From contig MSED01000015.1 in the NCBI GenBank assembly GCA_002099365.1, positions 1,426,001-1,490,000 on the forward strand: a stretch of DNA of 64,000 nucleotides, given 5' to 3'. The translations under genes and the position numbers were made by a program. Below, in pieces: positions 63,801 through 64,000 of this stretch. This stretch comes from Phialophora verrucosa (lineage: Eukaryota; Ascomycota; Eurotiomycetes; Chaetothyriales; Herpotrichiellaceae). The notes below the pieces were generated by a model, which made no database searches, was not told where the DNA came from, and saw only the letters and a list, made by a program, of their open reading frames with translations. The number at the start of each line of letters is the position of its first letter. Positions within the stretch are counted from its first letter, which is position 1.

Positions 63801-64000
63801 AAACCGCCAAGCTTGAGCAACGGGAACGTAGCCAGCCAAGAGTCCACTCACCAAGTCGACCAGGGTCTGGTCGACGTGCCGCTGGACTCTGTCGCTGCTA
63901 CGCTTGCTGACGTTGATGCTGAAATGCAAATGGAAGACAGTGACAACCCAACGTCGAACCAGGTCGACGTCCCCGAGCTCGAACCCGCCATTGAGCACGA
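60865..64000 (+). CDS. Long disordered coiled-coil protein, possibly Red1/zf-C3H1-type, 3' end missing
   Basis: Exons 60865-61522, 61569-61736 and 61786 to the right edge; introns of 46 and 49 bases with GTAGGT and GTAAGT donors. About 1013 residues are visible. The N-terminus is Pro/Gln/Tyr-rich (runs of Q and P, e.g. PPLPTPPFPPFPPP). One conserved-looking patch, HTELRQLAKGAVLSLVPHKILYADLVKEG (about 315-345), is followed by ELYGELGLKI. Short helices follow (KAQIELVKQKMEQLKREAQAR; KQSEIEAMRRRIAEMERNKLKR), then a Ser/Pro-rich disordered stretch and a long coiled coil from about residue 825 (LTREQLQERAAALKAEVLRQ). I suspect a large zf-C3H1 (Red1-like) protein of the nuclear RNA decay complex, since these share the plan; the zinc finger would lie beyond the window, so this is a guess. 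Confidence 0.6.

Noticed and set aside
1..64000. CRISPR arrays, insertion sequences, transposons, rRNA
   Set aside because: None seen. The genes, introns and tRNA are of eukaryotic type, and no transposase, reverse transcriptase or long terminal or inverted repeats were recognised by eye.

Overview
The window is nuclear DNA of a filamentous ascomycete (Pezizomycotina). The genes are split by short introns of about 45-150 bases with GT...AG ends and CTNAC-like branch points. The proteome is typical of the group: a Zn2Cys6 regulator, Clr5-domain proteins, DUF3405, Rox3/Med19, and an Sfh1/SNF5 protein with a C-terminal GATA finger. GC content looks moderate. I cannot name the genus; Eurotiomycetes/Chaetothyriales or Dothideomycetes would fit. 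All exon boundaries were worked out by eye from splice consensus, reading frame and family knowledge; no search was run.

Layout. 1-3 kb: the N-terminal part of a Tudor-SN (SND1) gene, cut by the window edge, diverges from an isochorismatase-family hydrolase. 3-18 kb, all on the minus strand: a coiled-coil membrane protein with 24 GLEGSRYA-type repeats, a CLR-1/ClrA-like Zn2Cys6 regulator, and a 1556-residue disordered membrane protein of unknown function. 19-26 kb, plus strand: two small low-complexity proteins, a DUF4202 protein, an ACMSD-like amidohydrolase and a seven-exon Whi2-like BTB protein. 26-40 kb is a housekeeping block: Sfh1/SNF5, SEC13, mitochondrial glutamyl-tRNA synthetase, a class I J-protein with a CaaX end, a DAO-type flavoprotein, Med19, a HAD hydrolase and a SnoaL-like protein. 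41-46 kb: two tandem Clr5-domain paralogues. 46.8 kb: an intron-containing tRNA-Glu. 47-55 kb: MCM6, an Anp1/Mnn9-type mannosyltransferase and a convergent DUF3405 Golgi-type protein. 56-64 kb: a class II myosin with a short tail, diverging from a long disordered, Red1-like protein that runs off the right edge.

The genes do not form one pathway. Core functions present are chromatin remodelling and transcription (Sfh1, Med19), COPII/nuclear pore (SEC13), replication licensing (MCM6), mitochondrial translation (Glu-RS, possibly served by the tRNA/chaperone neighbourhood) and cytokinesis (myosin II). The parts least explained by known families are the two membrane-anchored disordered proteins around the regulator at 8-11 kb, the GLEGSRYA repeat array, and the tandem Clr5 pair with a shared C-terminal motif. 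Several genes change their ends once introns are considered: the 13.5 kb protein, the SnoaL-like protein, MCM6, Med19, the amidohydrolase and the myosin all gain exons that a single open frame would miss.
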